64,000 nucleotides of DNA from Paenibacillus lignilyticus (GTDB lineage Bacteria > Bacillota > Bacilli > Paenibacillales > Paenibacillaceae), in the NCBI RefSeq assembly GCF_017942085.1, contig NZ_JAGKSP010000002.1, forward strand, positions 124,001 through 188,000, in the 5' to 3' direction. The number at the start of each line of letters is the position of its first letter. The stretch's first letter is position 1. The notes beneath the pieces are model-generated. The model had not been told where the DNA came from. It did not search any database and saw nothing but the letters and a program-made list of their open reading frames with translations. Made by a program: the position numbers and the translations under genes. Positions 7,867 through 16,791 of this stretch are shown piece after piece.

Positions 7867-8595
7867 TTGAAAAAGAAAATATTAATCGTCGATGATGAGC
7901 CATCCATCTCCACGTTGCTTGAGTTTAACTTGAAACTAGCCGGTTATGAAGTACGTTGCGCTTCAGACGGAGAAGCCGTGTTCGATTTCTTAAAGCCGTT
8001 TCGTCCTGATCTCATCGTGCTCGATCTTATGCTCCCCAAGATGGACGGACTACAAGTATGCCGAGAGCTTCGCAAACAAAATAACGTCGTTCCCATTATT
8101 ATGTTAACTGCACTCCATGATGTAAGCGACAAGATCGCAGGACTTGATCACGGCGCTGACGACTATATGACGAAACCATTCTCACCGCAAGAGCTTCTTT
8201 CCCGTATTCAAGCCATCTTGCGCAGAACGCAGGCGCTGCCGGGATCAGGAGAATCAACGACGCATACAATCGGTCCACTTACGGTTCTGTCCGAGCAGCG
8301 TGAAGTTCAGCTTGAAGGCAAGTCAGTGGAATTGACACCTAAAGAATTTGAATTGCTCCTTTACTTGTGCCGTCACCGCGGGAAAGTCCTTAGCCGTCAG
8401 CAGCTGTTGCACGGTGTTTGGGACTATCATTTCCTCGGCGACACCCGTATCGTCGATGTGCATATCAGCCATCTGCGTGATAAAATCGAGAAAAATGCGA
8501 GAACGCCTGAATATATCATGACGGTCCGTAACGTTGGCTATAAACTTTCCGGACCGGGAAGCAGCACGTCAAATGCTGATTCTTCACTAGCTTAA
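7867..8595 (+). CDS. OmpR-family response regulator, PhoP-like, without adjacent kinase
   Basis: A 242-residue two-domain regulator. The receiver (residues 1-120) has the acidic pair IVDDEPS, phosphoacceptor region LIVLDLMLPKMDG and KPFSPQ. The C-terminal winged helix contains LTPKEFELLLYLCRHRGKVLSR and ends with VRNVGYKL. Over its length it reads closest to Bacillus PhoP. No histidine kinase is next to it, so the partner is encoded elsewhere or it is an orphan. I take TTG at 7867 as the start. TATAAT at 7835-7840 would put the transcript start near 7847, at the upstream ATG (7846), which also lacks a Shine-Dalgarno site, while AAGGGGAA lies before the TTG. The earlier ATG would add seven residues. 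Confidence 0.85.
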   Translation: MKKKILIVDDEPSISTLLEFNLKLAGYEVRCASDGEAVFDFLKPFRPDLIVLDLMLPKMDGLQVCRELRKQNNVVPIIMLTALHDVSDKIAGLDHGADDYMTKPFSPQELLSRIQAILRRTQALPGSGESTTHTIGPLTVLSEQREVQLEGKSVELTPKEFELLLYLCRHRGKVLSRQQLLHGVWDYHFLGDTRIVDVHISHLRDKIEKNARTPEYIMTVRNVGYKLSGPGSSTSNADSSLA

Positions 8596-8618
8596 CACAT
8601 ACCCGTCCATTAGCGCTC

Positions 8619-8672
8619 AAGAAGACCGCCGACCTTCCACGCATGGAAGAATCGGCGGTCTTCTTTCTTTTC
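8619..8672 (+). terminator. Terminator after the PhoP-like regulator
   Basis: 12-bp arms at 8621-8632 and 8652-8663, with a smaller inner pairing and a T-rich tail. It also lies at the end of convergent serC. Confidence 0.8.
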
Positions 8673-8700
8673 TATATAGCACGGCGGCAGCTTCCTTAAG

Positions 8701-9789
8701 TTAGCCGTTGCGCTTCTGGAAGTCGCCCATGAAATCGGCAAGTGCTTTGCAGCTCTCGAGCGGAACGGCATTGTAAGTCGATGCTCGCAGGCCGCCAACG
8801 CTGCGGTGGCCTTTCAAGCCGACAAAACCTTGCTGCTCGGATTCCTTCACGAATTGTTTCTCGAGCTCTTCCGAACCAAGGCGGAACGTGATGTTCATGA
8901 GCGAACGGCTGTTTACATCCGCGAAGCCGCGGTAGAAGCCGCCGCTGTTATCGATGGTATCGTAGATCAGCTTTGTTTTGTCGCGATTGAATTGCTCCAT
9001 CGCGGCAACGCCGCCTCTCTCCTTCACCCATTTCAACATTAAGCCAACCAGATAAATAGAGAAAGATGGCGGTGTATTGTAAAGGGAATTGTTCTTTACA
9101 TGCGTATCGTAGCGAAGCATCGTCGCGATCGATTTCGGGCTCTCTGAAATCAAATCTTCACGTGCGATAACAATCGTTACGCCCGATGGTCCCAGGTTCT
9201 TCTGTGCCCCGGCATAGATCATGCCGAATTTGCTGACATCGACCGGACGGCTTAGAATATCGCTCGACATATCGCCGATCAGTGTCACATCACCTGTTTC
9301 CGGATAAGCCGCGTATTGCGTGCCTTCAATCGTTTCATTCGACGTAATATGCAGGTAGGCCGAATTTGTCGGGATTTGAAGGTTGCTAACGTCCGGAATC
9401 CGATTAAACTTATCCGCTTCCGAAGAAGCTACAACCGCCGTTTCGCCAAACAGCTTCGCTTCCTTGATTGCTTTGTCCGCCCAGCTTCCCGTGTTTACGA
9501 ATGCTGCCGTCTGGCCAGCGCCCAATAGATTCATCGGAATCATAGCGAATTGCGTACTGGCTCCGCCTTGCAGGAATAGAACTTTATAATGACTTGGAAT
9601 TCCGAACAATTCACGAAGGAGCGATTGCGCACCGTCATTGACCTCTTCAAAAATGCCGCTGCGATGGGACATTTCCATAATGGACATGCCGGCACCTGCA
9701 TAATCAATAAATTCCTGTTGTGCCTGCTGTAATACTTCCAGCGGCAATGCCGCTGGTCCGGCATTAAAATTAAACGCTCGATTCGTCAC
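8701..9789 (-). CDS. serC: Phosphoserine aminotransferase
   Basis: A 362-residue class V aminotransferase, the usual SerC length. Family motifs are FNFNAGPAALP at the start, GGASTQFAMIPMNL, the PLP-lysine region YAGAQKNLGPSG (Lys in QKN) and GLKGHRSVGGLRASTYNA near the C-terminus. It converts 3-phosphohydroxypyruvate to phosphoserine in serine synthesis, and 3-hydroxy-2-oxo-4-phosphobutyrate in pyridoxal phosphate synthesis. The start is GTG at 9789 with GGAG 9 nt upstream. It is a single gene; serA and serB are not nearby. Confidence 0.96.
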   Translation of the reverse strand: MTNRAFNFNAGPAALPLEVLQQAQQEFIDYAGAGMSIMEMSHRSGIFEEVNDGAQSLLRELFGIPSHYKVLFLQGGASTQFAMIPMNLLGAGQTAAFVNTGSWADKAIKEAKLFGETAVVASSEADKFNRIPDVSNLQIPTNSAYLHITSNETIEGTQYAAYPETGDVTLIGDMSSDILSRPVDVSKFGMIYAGAQKNLGPSGVTIVIAREDLISESPKSIATMLRYDTHVKNNSLYNTPPSFSIYLVGLMLKWVKERGGVAAMEQFNRDKTKLIYDTIDNSGGFYRGFADVNSRSLMNITFRLGSEELEKQFVKESEQQGFVGLKGHRSVGGLRASTYNAVPLESCKALADFMGDFQKRNG

Positions 9790-9921
9790 TGTAGCTCACT
9801 CCACTCTTCAATTTGCTTATCAGTATGATAGCAAGTTTCACGCTTTGCATCAAGTGTAAAAAGTCGAACAAAAACCAACAGTTTTATTTCGAATATTCGG
9901 ATTTAGCTTTTTTACGGATAA

Positions 9922-9953
9922 TGAAAAGCGAGCTCTCCTTGAGAGAGCTCGCT
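9922..9953 (-). terminator. Terminator of glnA
   Basis: 11-bp arms at 9927-9937 and 9943-9953 with a 5-nt loop, followed on the minus strand by TTTTC. It lies just past the glnA stop codon. Confidence 0.75.
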
Positions 9954-9980
9954 GAAAGTAATTTGTACTATAAGTTCGGA

Positions 9981-11405
9981 TTAGCAATCGAAGTATAGGC
10001 TGTACTCGTGCGGATGAACGCGGATTGCAACAGCTTTCGCTTCAGCACGCTTCAATTGAACGAAGTTGTCGATGAAGTCTTTAGTGAAGACGCCGCCTTC
10101 AGTCAAGAATTCGGAGTCAGCTTCCAAAGCGTCAAGCGCTTCATCAAGCGTTCCCGGAACCGAGCGAATTTCTTTCTTCTCTTCGTCCGGAAGATCGTAG
10201 ATGTTTTTATCGAACGGTCCATAACCAAGAGCAACCGGGTCCAGCTTGCGCTTGATACCGTCAAGACCTGCAAGCAGCATCGCTGCGAATGCGAGGTAAG
10301 GGTTAGCTGTGGAGTCCGGTGTACGGAACTCGATGCGGCAGCCCTTCGGCGTAACTGCAGCAACCGGGATACGGATTGCAGCAGAACGGTTACCCTTCGA
10401 GAATACAAGGTTAACTGGCGCTTCGTAGCCTGGAACAAGACGCTTGAAGGAGTTCGTCGACGGGTTTGTAATTGCGATCAACGCTGGTGCGTGGTGCAAA
10501 ATACCGCCGATGTAGTGCATAGCCAATGGGCTCAGGTTTGCATAAGCACCTTTCTCATAGAACAGCGGGGAATCGCCGTTGAAGATGGAAGAGTGAACAT
10601 GCATACCGCTGCCGTTGTCGCCGAATAGCGGCTTAGGCATAAATGTTGCAACTTTGCCCCATTGACGAGCAACGTTGTTGATGATGTATTTGTATTTCAG
10701 CAGGTTGTCTGCAGTTTTAGTCAATGTGTCGAAACGGAAGTTGATTTCAGCTTGACCAGCTGTTGCAACTTCGTGGTGATGACGCTCAACGCGAAGGCCG
10801 GATTCTTGCATCAAACGAACCATTTCGCTGCGGATGTCTTGTTGGGAATCAACAGGAGCAACCGGAACGTAGCCGCCTTTTACAGGAATTTTGTAACCAA
10901 GGTTGCCGCCTTCTTCTTTACGAGCCGTGTTCCAGCCAGCTTCAGCGGAATCAACTTCGTAGAAAGAAGTGTTCATTTTGCTTTCGTAGCGAACTTCGTC
11001 GAAGATGAAGAACTCGGACTCAGGTGCGAAGTAAGCTGCTGTACCTACGCCGGATTTTTGCAGGTATTCTTCTGCTTTTTGAGCGATGCCGCGCGGATCG
11101 CGCTCATAACGCTCGCCATCTGGCGTATGAATGTTACACATAATATTCAATGTTGGGTGATCTGTAAACGGATCGATGAAGCTGGACTCTGTGTCCGGAA
11201 TCATAACCATATCAGACTCTTCAATACCGCGGAAACCCGGGATCGAGGAACCGTCAAAAGCTACGCCGTTAACAAAAGTTTCGGCATCTACTTCCGTGGA
11301 AGGAAGCGTGATGTGGTGCGCGTGGCCGGAAAGATCCACGAAACGGAAATCTACAAACATGATGCTGTTCTCTTTGATTGTGCTCAATACGTTTTGAACT
11401 GACAT
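9981..11405 (-). CDS. glnA: Type I glutamine synthetase, GSI-beta subtype
   Basis: A 474-residue glutamine synthetase that forms glutamine from glutamate, ammonia and ATP. The active-site motifs VAFDGSSIPGF, MPKPLFGDNGSGMHVH and NRSAAIRIP are intact. Length and C-terminal sequence (KNIYDLPDEE, GGVFTKDFID, RVHPHEYSLYF) follow the GSI-beta enzymes of Proteobacteria and Cyanobacteria, not the 444-residue GSI-alpha of Bacillus. Tyr403 sits where GSI-beta enzymes are adenylylated. No glnR gene precedes it; it is a single gene with a consensus sigma-A promoter and an upstream GlnR/TnrA-type box. A second, GSI-alpha gene elsewhere in the genome is likely but not seen. Confidence 0.95.
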   Translation of the reverse strand: MSVQNVLSTIKENSIMFVDFRFVDLSGHAHHITLPSTEVDAETFVNGVAFDGSSIPGFRGIEESDMVMIPDTESSFIDPFTDHPTLNIMCNIHTPDGERYERDPRGIAQKAEEYLQKSGVGTAAYFAPESEFFIFDEVRYESKMNTSFYEVDSAEAGWNTARKEEGGNLGYKIPVKGGYVPVAPVDSQQDIRSEMVRLMQESGLRVERHHHEVATAGQAEINFRFDTLTKTADNLLKYKYIINNVARQWGKVATFMPKPLFGDNGSGMHVHSSIFNGDSPLFYEKGAYANLSPLAMHYIGGILHHAPALIAITNPSTNSFKRLVPGYEAPVNLVFSKGNRSAAIRIPVAAVTPKGCRIEFRTPDSTANPYLAFAAMLLAGLDGIKRKLDPVALGYGPFDKNIYDLPDEEKKEIRSVPGTLDEALDALEADSEFLTEGGVFTKDFIDNFVQLKRAEAKAVAIRVHPHEYSLYFDC

Positions 11406-11485
11406 TAGGTATTTCCTCCATTTCCGAACATTTGCGATGTGTAGGACATTAATTGTTCAACTTCTGATCTGAAACTATGATTGTT

Positions 11486-11514
11486 ATTATAGGTTTTAGG
11501 TTTATTACAGTCAA
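11486..11514 (-). promoter_or_regulatory. Sigma-A promoter of glnA
   Basis: On the minus strand TTGACT (11514-11509) is separated by 17 nt from TATAAT (11491-11486). This gives a leader of about 75 nt before the glnA start. Confidence 0.85.
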
Positions 11515-11543
11515 TAGTCATGTAAGGTATTTTTTAAAGCACT

Positions 11544-11560
11544 TGTTAGATAACTTCACA
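11544..11560. promoter_or_regulatory. GlnR/TnrA-type operator upstream of glnA
   Basis: TGTTAGATAACTTCACA matches the TGTNA-N7-TNACA consensus of GlnR and TnrA at every fixed base. It lies 30 nt upstream of the glnA -35 box, centred near -72 from the expected transcript start. Confidence 0.7.
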
Positions 11561-11597
11561 TAATTGTCAGATTGTTCAAATTCCCAGTATTGACGCC

Positions 11598-11645
11598 AAA
11601 AACAAGAAGCCGCAGCCCCCTAACACGAAGGGCTGCAGCTTCTAA
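11598..11645 (-). terminator. Terminator of aroF
   Basis: On the minus strand a 14-bp nearly perfect stem is followed by TGTTTTTG. It lies 30-75 nt past the aroF stop codon. Confidence 0.8.
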
Positions 11646-11675
11646 AACCGATTATTTATACAAGAGCTTGGATTA

Positions 11676-12737
11676 TTATTTGATCCACGTATTGAAATAT
11701 TCTGCCGGCTCTTTAGGTGTATCAAAGCGTCTTCCGACTAATTTTCCCAGCTGTTCCAATTCTTTTAGAAGGTTCGCGAATTGGTCCGGGAACAAGGATT
11801 GTACACCGTCGCCCGTCATCGAATTATCGGGATCCGTATGCATTTCAATAATAAGACCGTTCGCGCCCGCAGCAACAGACGCTTTCGACATCGGCTCAAC
11901 CAGCTCGCGTCGTCCCGTTCCATGGCTCGGATCCGAAATAACCGGCAGATGGCTGAGTGATTGCAGTACCGGAATTGCGGACAAATCCAGCGTATTTCGA
12001 GTATAGGTCTCAAAGGTGCGAATTCCGCGCTCGCAAAGCATAACGTTCGGATTTCCGCCCGCAAGAATATATTCGGCAGCGTTCAAGAATTCATCGTAGG
12101 TTGCGCTGAAACCCCGTTTAAGAAGAACAGGAGTCTTCACTGTGCCCAGCTTCCGAAGCAAATCGAAGTTCTGCATGTTACGCGTGCCGACTTGCAGAAT
12201 ATCAGCATACTCACAGCAGATATCTACGTATTCCGGCGTCATGACCTCCGTAATCGTCAACAGCCCATGCTTGCGGCCTGCTTCCGCCATCATCGCTAAC
12301 CCTTCCACGCCTATACCTTGGAAGCTGTATGGTCCTGTACGCGGTTTAAACGCGCCACCGCGAAGGATTTGACCGCCGGCAGCTTTCACCAGTCTTGCGA
12401 TCTCATCGATCTGCTCCGGTGTTTCTACCGCACAAGGTCCGCCCATAATGGCAAGATGCTCTCCGCCGATCTTCACGCCTTTTATTTCAATTACGGTGTC
12501 GTCCGGATGGAAGTCACGGCTAGCGAGCTTGTAGGACTTCGAAATCTTGATGACGTTCTCGACGCCTTTCATTTGACGAAGATGTTCAGCCAGTGTCGGC
12601 TCTGCTTTCCCGATAATACCAATGACCGTCCGGTCTGTCCCGCGGGAAACGTGCGCCTGTACCCCCGCTCTCTCGATATGTTGTACGATCTCGCCAATCC
12701 GCTCTTCCGTTACATTATTTTGAGTAATCACGATCAT
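11676..12737 (-). CDS. aroF: 3-deoxy-7-phosphoheptulonate synthase, type I-beta with N-terminal ferredoxin-like domain
   Basis: A 353-residue DAHP synthase, the first enzyme of the shikimate pathway. Residues 1-70 (MIVITQNNVTEERIGEIVQH...) are the ferredoxin-like regulatory domain seen in Thermotoga-type enzymes. The catalytic barrel follows, with MGGPCAVE, RGGAFKPRTGPYSFQG, LKRGFSATYDE and SDPSHGTGRR. The N-terminal domain usually mediates feedback inhibition by aromatic amino acids. There is no chorismate mutase fusion. The ATG at 12737 (GGGAG 8 nt upstream) is preferred over a start at 12761. It is a single gene with its own terminator; other aro genes are not adjacent. Confidence 0.94.
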   Translation of the reverse strand: MIVITQNNVTEERIGEIVQHIERAGVQAHVSRGTDRTVIGIIGKAEPTLAEHLRQMKGVENVIKISKSYKLASRDFHPDDTVIEIKGVKIGGEHLAIMGGPCAVETPEQIDEIARLVKAAGGQILRGGAFKPRTGPYSFQGIGVEGLAMMAEAGRKHGLLTITEVMTPEYVDICCEYADILQVGTRNMQNFDLLRKLGTVKTPVLLKRGFSATYDEFLNAAEYILAGGNPNVMLCERGIRTFETYTRNTLDLSAIPVLQSLSHLPVISDPSHGTGRRELVEPMSKASVAAGANGLIIEMHTDPDNSMTGDGVQSLFPDQFANLLKELEQLGKLVGRRFDTPKEPAEYFNTWIK

Positions 12738-12837
12738 AAGTTCGACTCCCTCTCCTGTCACGCTTAGACGCGTGTTCGCTTCGACGCTTTTATGCTGTTA
12801 GGCTTTTATGCTTTTAATCGCTAAAGCAAATATACAT

Positions 12838-12868
12838 GAAAAAACCGGCCTCGTCAAGAGACCGGCTT
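12838..12868 (-). terminator. Terminator of the ispH-DUF2062 unit
   Basis: AACCGGCCTC (12843-12852) pairs with GAGACCGGCTT (12858-12868) with a G-U wobble. T follows on the minus strand. It lies 15 nt past the DUF2062 stop codon. Confidence 0.7.
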
Positions 12869-12881
12869 GCTGCCATTTCTA

Positions 12882-13394
12882 TTATTCCGTGAGCGGCTTC
12901 ACGTCGACGACTGAGAGTCGGCGAAGCTTTCTTTTCTCCTTGCGTTTGTTAGCTACGTATTGCAGCGTCAGCTTCACAGGGAAATAGAACAGCGCGCCAA
13001 GCACCATACCATCGATAATGCCGCCTACAATCAGCTTCAAATTAACAAGCAGCATATGGTCGAGCCACTCCGGCGCTAAGGGCACCGAAATTTTGATATG
13101 GTTCGGAAGCACCCAACCGCCAACCATGCTATTGATGAAGGCGACCGGAATAAAGATGATTTTACCAAAAACAAAACCGATCAACGCGCCGGCTAAACTG
13201 GCATTCATCATGTAAATCAATGGGAATATCAGGAAGAAGGCTAACCCGTAAGTCGGTAATGTAAACATCTCAACAAAAATACCGATTGCGAAACCGAGTG
13301 CTACAAACGATGGGCCGCCTGGTGCCCGCATAAGCTGCGTATATTTCAATTTGAGCCAACGTTTAATCGAGCGCGGTTTGCTTGAAGTCGTCAT
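12882..13394 (-). CDS. DUF2062 family membrane protein
   Basis: A 170-residue protein with three or four hydrophobic segments. The first phrase, PGGPSFVALGFAIGIFVEM, is typical of DUF2062 (a glycine-rich first helix with a G-x-A-x-G-x-F pattern). The C-terminal tail is strongly basic (NKRKEKRKLRRL) and probably cytoplasmic. The family's role is unknown. The start is ATG at 13394 with AAAGGGG upstream; an alternative GTG at 13418 would overlap the ispH stop codon. It follows ispH directly, so the two are probably co-transcribed. Confidence 0.8.
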   Translation of the reverse strand: MTTSSKPRSIKRWLKLKYTQLMRAPGGPSFVALGFAIGIFVEMFTLPTYGLAFFLIFPLIYMMNASLAGALIGFVFGKIIFIPVAFINSMVGGWVLPNHIKISVPLAPEWLDHMLLVNLKLIVGGIIDGMVLGALFYFPVKLTLQYVANKRKEKRKLRRLSVVDVKPLTE

Positions 13395-13414
13395 TTGAGT
13401 AGCGCCCCTTTCAC

Positions 13415-14365
13415 TCACAGCGACGATTTCACTCGCACAGTAGGCAACAATTTGTTCATGTTGACTGTACGCCGTGCTTCCCAGGTAGAGGAATCCTCGT
13501 CGTTAAACTGCTCCAGGTAAGCGATGACTTCCTTTGTTAACGGTGTTGGTGTCGATGCCCCTGAAGTTACAGCTACCCGCTTCTTGCCTTTCAACCACTC
13601 CAACTCGATCTCCGACACATCCGATACACGGTAAGCCGGGACTCCGGCGATCTCTTCCGAAACCTGCGCAAGCCGGTTGGAATTGTTGCTTCTGGGATCG
13701 CCTACCACGATACACAGTTCGGCTTCCTTCGCTTGTTCCGCAACCGCTTCTTGCCGCACCTGCGTCGCCAAGCAAATTTCATTATGAATTTCCGCTGTCG
13801 GGAATGTCTTCAGCAGCTTGCTGATTAAATGCTTGATGTCCCACTGAGACATCGTCGTCTGATTGGTAATAATGATTTGATCGCTCGTTAGCGCAAGAGA
13901 ATCAATCTCATTCTCACGCTCGATTAAATGAACGTGATCAGGCGCGATACCGATGGCGCCTTCCGGCTCCGGATGCCCCTTCTTGCCAATGTAGATGACC
14001 TCATAGCCTTCCGCTACCTTCTCCCGGATCAAATCATGGGTTTTGGTTACATCCGGACAAGTGGCATCCACGACCGTCAAACCTCTGTCCTTCGCGCGTC
14101 TGCGTACTTCCGGAGAAACACCGTGCGCGGTGAAAATGACAGTACCGCTCGAGATTTGTTCTAATATTTCCAAACGGTTCTCGCCGTCAAGCGTAATAAT
14201 GCCTTCTTGCTTAAATGCTTCCGTTACATGACTATTATGAACGATCATGCCCAAAATATAGATCGGCCGCGGCAAGTCTAAATTCTTGGCGGTTTGCAAT
14301 GCCAGAACCATGGCATCTACAACGCCGTAGCAATAACCACGCGGTGAAATCTTCACAATTTCCAT
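13415..14365 (-). CDS. ispH: 4-hydroxy-3-methylbut-2-enyl diphosphate reductase
   Basis: A 316-residue IspH/LytB enzyme, the last step of the methylerythritol phosphate pathway, giving IPP and DMAPP. The three cysteines that hold the iron-sulfur cluster are seen in [17 protein letters not shown] and [11 protein letters not shown]; the E-x-T-x-x-S/T region appears as [22 protein letters not shown] is the conserved C-terminal substrate-binding motif. It lies 70 nt after a histidine kinase gene and overlaps the edge of the DUF2062 gene, which suggests partial co-transcription. Confidence 0.96.
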   Translation of the reverse strand: MEIVKISPRGYCYGVVDAMVLALQTAKNLDLPRPIYILGMIVHNSHVTEAFKQEGIITLDGENRLEILEQISSGTVIFTAHGVSPEVRRRAKDRGLTVVDATCPDVTKTHDLIREKVAEGYEVIYIGKKGHPEPEGAIGIAPDHVHLIERENEIDSLALTSDQIIITNQTTMSQWDIKHLISKLLKTFPTAEIHNEICLATQVRQEAVAEQAKEAELCIVVGDPRSNNSNRLAQVSEEIAGVPAYRVSDVSEIELEWLKGKKRVAVTSGASTPTPLTKEVIAYLEQFNDEDSSTWEARRTVNMNKLLPTVRVKSSL

Positions 14366-14435
14366 ACTGCTTGCACCTGCTTTCCTGCTAAACCAGTGTT
14401 CACGGACAGGCCTCTTTAAGACCCAACTCTAATTA

Positions 14436-15920
14436 TTATACTTCATTCGACTTCTCGTGGAAAGCAATTGGAAGCCATACGATAAATGTCGTTCCCGCAC
14501 CCTCGCGTGTCGAAACCTCGACCGATCCGCCATGCTCATCAATAATCCACTTGGCAATCGACAATCCCAGTCCGGTTCCGCTCGTTTCTCCGCGCGATTC
14601 ATCTGCTCGATAGAATCGTTCGAAGATGAATGGAACTTGGTCATGGTCCATGCCAATCCCCGTATCTTTGATGACAATGCCGGCTTGATCGCCGGATACG
14701 ATGGCACGCAGTTCAACATGTCCGCTAGGCGTGTACTTGAATGCGTTCTCGACGAAGATAAAAAAGAGCTGACGAAGAAAATCGGCATGCGCATATACTT
14801 CTACGTTTGCAATGGCATCCAGGTTCCCGATTTTCCATTCTGCTTTTCTTGGAAGCAGCTGTGCCTTACGTGCCACGTCCTCAACCAGCGGCAGCAGCGG
14901 CTGAACGGATTTCTCCATTTGGTAGCCGGCATCCGCGCGTGCAAGGGACAAGAGATCATTGACTAAGCTGGACATGCGTTTGGCTTCGCCTGCGATATCC
15001 AGCATGGATTCGCGTGTAAGCATCATCCGACTGCGTTCTTGTTCACTTAATTGCGGCAGCCCTTCACCGTCCGGATCATCGGCGCCCTGCGTTAACGTCG
15101 GCAGCCACATTCGCTCCAGCAGCTCGATATTCCCGCGAATCGTCGTAAGCGGTGTGCGAAGCTCGTGCGAGGCATCGGATACAAATCGCCTTTGTGCTTT
15201 GTAGGCTTCATTCAACCCATTGTAGGTGGTTTCGATTCGGCCTAACATGCCGTTTAACGTATCGACCAAGCGACCGAGCTCATCGTTAGGACCTTCTCTC
15301 GGAATGCGCATGCTAAGATCAGAGCCGTTCTGGATTTGATCACTCGAACGAATGACATTCTCAATGGGCCGAAGCGCCTGACGCGCAAGAAATAACCCAA
15401 TCGTGAAGGCGATGAGCACCACGATAATGAGCGAGGAGATCAACGTCGTCCTCAGCTCGGTCAGAAACTTATCTTCCCGGCCTGAATAAGCCGCAACCTG
15501 CAGCAATCCGAATATTTCATTATTTTGCTTCAAAATATGCCGGTACACGAGAAACGGATAAGGACCTGCCTTAACATGCTCAAACCCTTCGTAGCTGTCG
15601 TTGATTTCCTTTACATCCGGTTTCGGCAGCAGCTGGTCGATCCTTCGCAGGTTCGACGTCGTCTTGACGACACCGTTCTTATAATTATCGACCTGGATAA
15701 ACATCTCGTCATCCCCGATGACGAAATTGGGGGTTTGATAATTGCCGAACATATCCAGCGTCGACGTAATATTGATCGCGTTGACTTGCTGCTCGATTTT
15801 GGCTTTCATTTCCTTGTACGTGTTGTAGTTGACGAAGAAATAGATCGCGACCCCAAATGCAATAAGCGTGACCGCCAGAATCACCGAATACCATAATGTG
15901 AGCCTTAAGCGAATCGACAT
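14436..15920 (-). CDS. Sensor histidine kinase of an OmpR-type two-component pair
   Basis: A 494-residue kinase. A short N-terminus and a membrane helix (about 12-32) are followed by an extracytoplasmic domain of about 140 residues, a second helix, a HAMP segment, and the phosphoacceptor motif SHELRTPLT. The ATPase domain has NAFKYTPSG, DTGIGM and GTGLGLSI. The start is ATG at 15920 (GAAGGAGG 8 nt upstream); the open frame extends further but overlaps the regulator gene. It follows its regulator by 4 nt. It resembles MprB/CssS-like kinases, and htrA directly upstream supports a secretion- or envelope-stress role, by inference. Confidence 0.88.
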   Translation of the reverse strand: MSIRLRLTLWYSVILAVTLIAFGVAIYFFVNYNTYKEMKAKIEQQVNAINITSTLDMFGNYQTPNFVIGDDEMFIQVDNYKNGVVKTTSNLRRIDQLLPKPDVKEINDSYEGFEHVKAGPYPFLVYRHILKQNNEIFGLLQVAAYSGREDKFLTELRTTLISSLIIVVLIAFTIGLFLARQALRPIENVIRSSDQIQNGSDLSMRIPREGPNDELGRLVDTLNGMLGRIETTYNGLNEAYKAQRRFVSDASHELRTPLTTIRGNIELLERMWLPTLTQGADDPDGEGLPQLSEQERSRMMLTRESMLDIAGEAKRMSSLVNDLLSLARADAGYQMEKSVQPLLPLVEDVARKAQLLPRKAEWKIGNLDAIANVEVYAHADFLRQLFFIFVENAFKYTPSGHVELRAIVSGDQAGIVIKDTGIGMDHDQVPFIFERFYRADESRGETSGTGLGLSIAKWIIDEHGGSVEVSTREGAGTTFIVWLPIAFHEKSNEV

Positions 15921-15924
15921 GGAA

Positions 15925-16617
15925 TCAGCCTCCTTCGCCTCTAAGCACGTATCCGGTGCCCCGAACCGTCTGAATGAGGCGCGGGCTCTTTCCGTCTTCC
16001 GTCTTCTGGCGCAGCATGGCAATATAAACCTCCAGCACATTCGATTCACCGCTGTAATCAAAGCCCCATATTTTGTCCATAATCGCATCGCGCGTCAGCA
16101 CTCGCCGCGGATTCTGCATGAGCAGCTGGAGCAGATCGAATTCCTTCGCCGTGAGATCAATTCTGCGTCCGGCCCGAATCGCTTCGCGCGAATCCAGATC
16201 GAGCGTCAAATCCTCAAACTGCAAGCTGCTCGAGTTCTCCTCCAGCTTGTCGGATTTACGTCTAAGAAGCGCACGCACACGAGCTAACAGCTCCTCAAGC
16301 GCAAACGGCTTCACCAAATAATCATCGGCGCCCAGATCCAGACCGCGCACACGATCTGTAATATCGTCCTTTGCCGTCAGCATCATAATCGGCACAGTGC
16401 TTCCGCCTTCGCGAACCCGGCGGCACACTTCCCAGCCATCCAGCTGCGGCATCATGACGTCCAGAATGAGCAAATCCGGATCGCTTACGAGCATTTGCTT
16501 CAAGCCCTCATGCCCATTACTCGCCGTCGCGACCTCATAGCCCTCAAACGCCAAGCTACGGCGAAGCAGAGATGTTATTTTATCGTCGTCATCCACCACT
16601 AATATATGCGCTCTCAT
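15925..16617 (-). CDS. OmpR-family response regulator of the htrA-linked two-component pair
   Basis: A 230-residue regulator. The receiver domain carries VVDDDDK, the phosphoacceptor region LLILDVMMPQLDG, and KPFALEE. The winged-helix output domain contains DLTAKEFDLLQLLMQNPRRVLTR and ends TVRGTGYVLRG. It is most like the MprA/CssR/YkoG group. It is the first gene of the pair, with the kinase 4 nt downstream. The protease gene htrA sits just upstream on the same strand but ends in a hairpin, so the pair likely has its own promoter in 16618-16725. Confidence 0.9.
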   Translation of the reverse strand: MRAHILVVDDDDKITSLLRRSLAFEGYEVATASNGHEGLKQMLVSDPDLLILDVMMPQLDGWEVCRRVREGGSTVPIMMLTAKDDITDRVRGLDLGADDYLVKPFALEELLARVRALLRRKSDKLEENSSSLQFEDLTLDLDSREAIRAGRRIDLTAKEFDLLQLLMQNPRRVLTRDAIMDKIWGFDYSGESNVLEVYIAMLRQKTEDGKSPRLIQTVRGTGYVLRGEGG

Positions 16618-16723
16618 CCTAATCCCCCATCATCAAACAACTAGTTTTTCCTTCCAAAACCTTCCTACATATTATAGCGCAACATCCGATTCCCATGAAA
16701 CAGCTTGTCCGGCTTCTTCCATA

Positions 16724-16758
16724 AAAGAAGCGCAGACAGTCTATGCGACTGTTTGCGC
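16724..16758 (-). terminator. Terminator of htrA
   Basis: Arms 16730-16740 and 16748-16758 form an 11-bp stem with a 7-nt loop; the minus strand continues with TTCTTTTAT. It lies 33 nt past the htrA stop codon. Confidence 0.7.
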
Positions 16759-16791
16759 CCGGGTAACACTGTTCTGTTGCTATTCCCAATC

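Noticed and set aside
10008-11402. Two long plus-strand frames antisense to glnA
   Set aside because: They mirror the codon structure of glnA, are rich in Cys, Phe and Val in an unnatural way, and lack ribosome binding sites.
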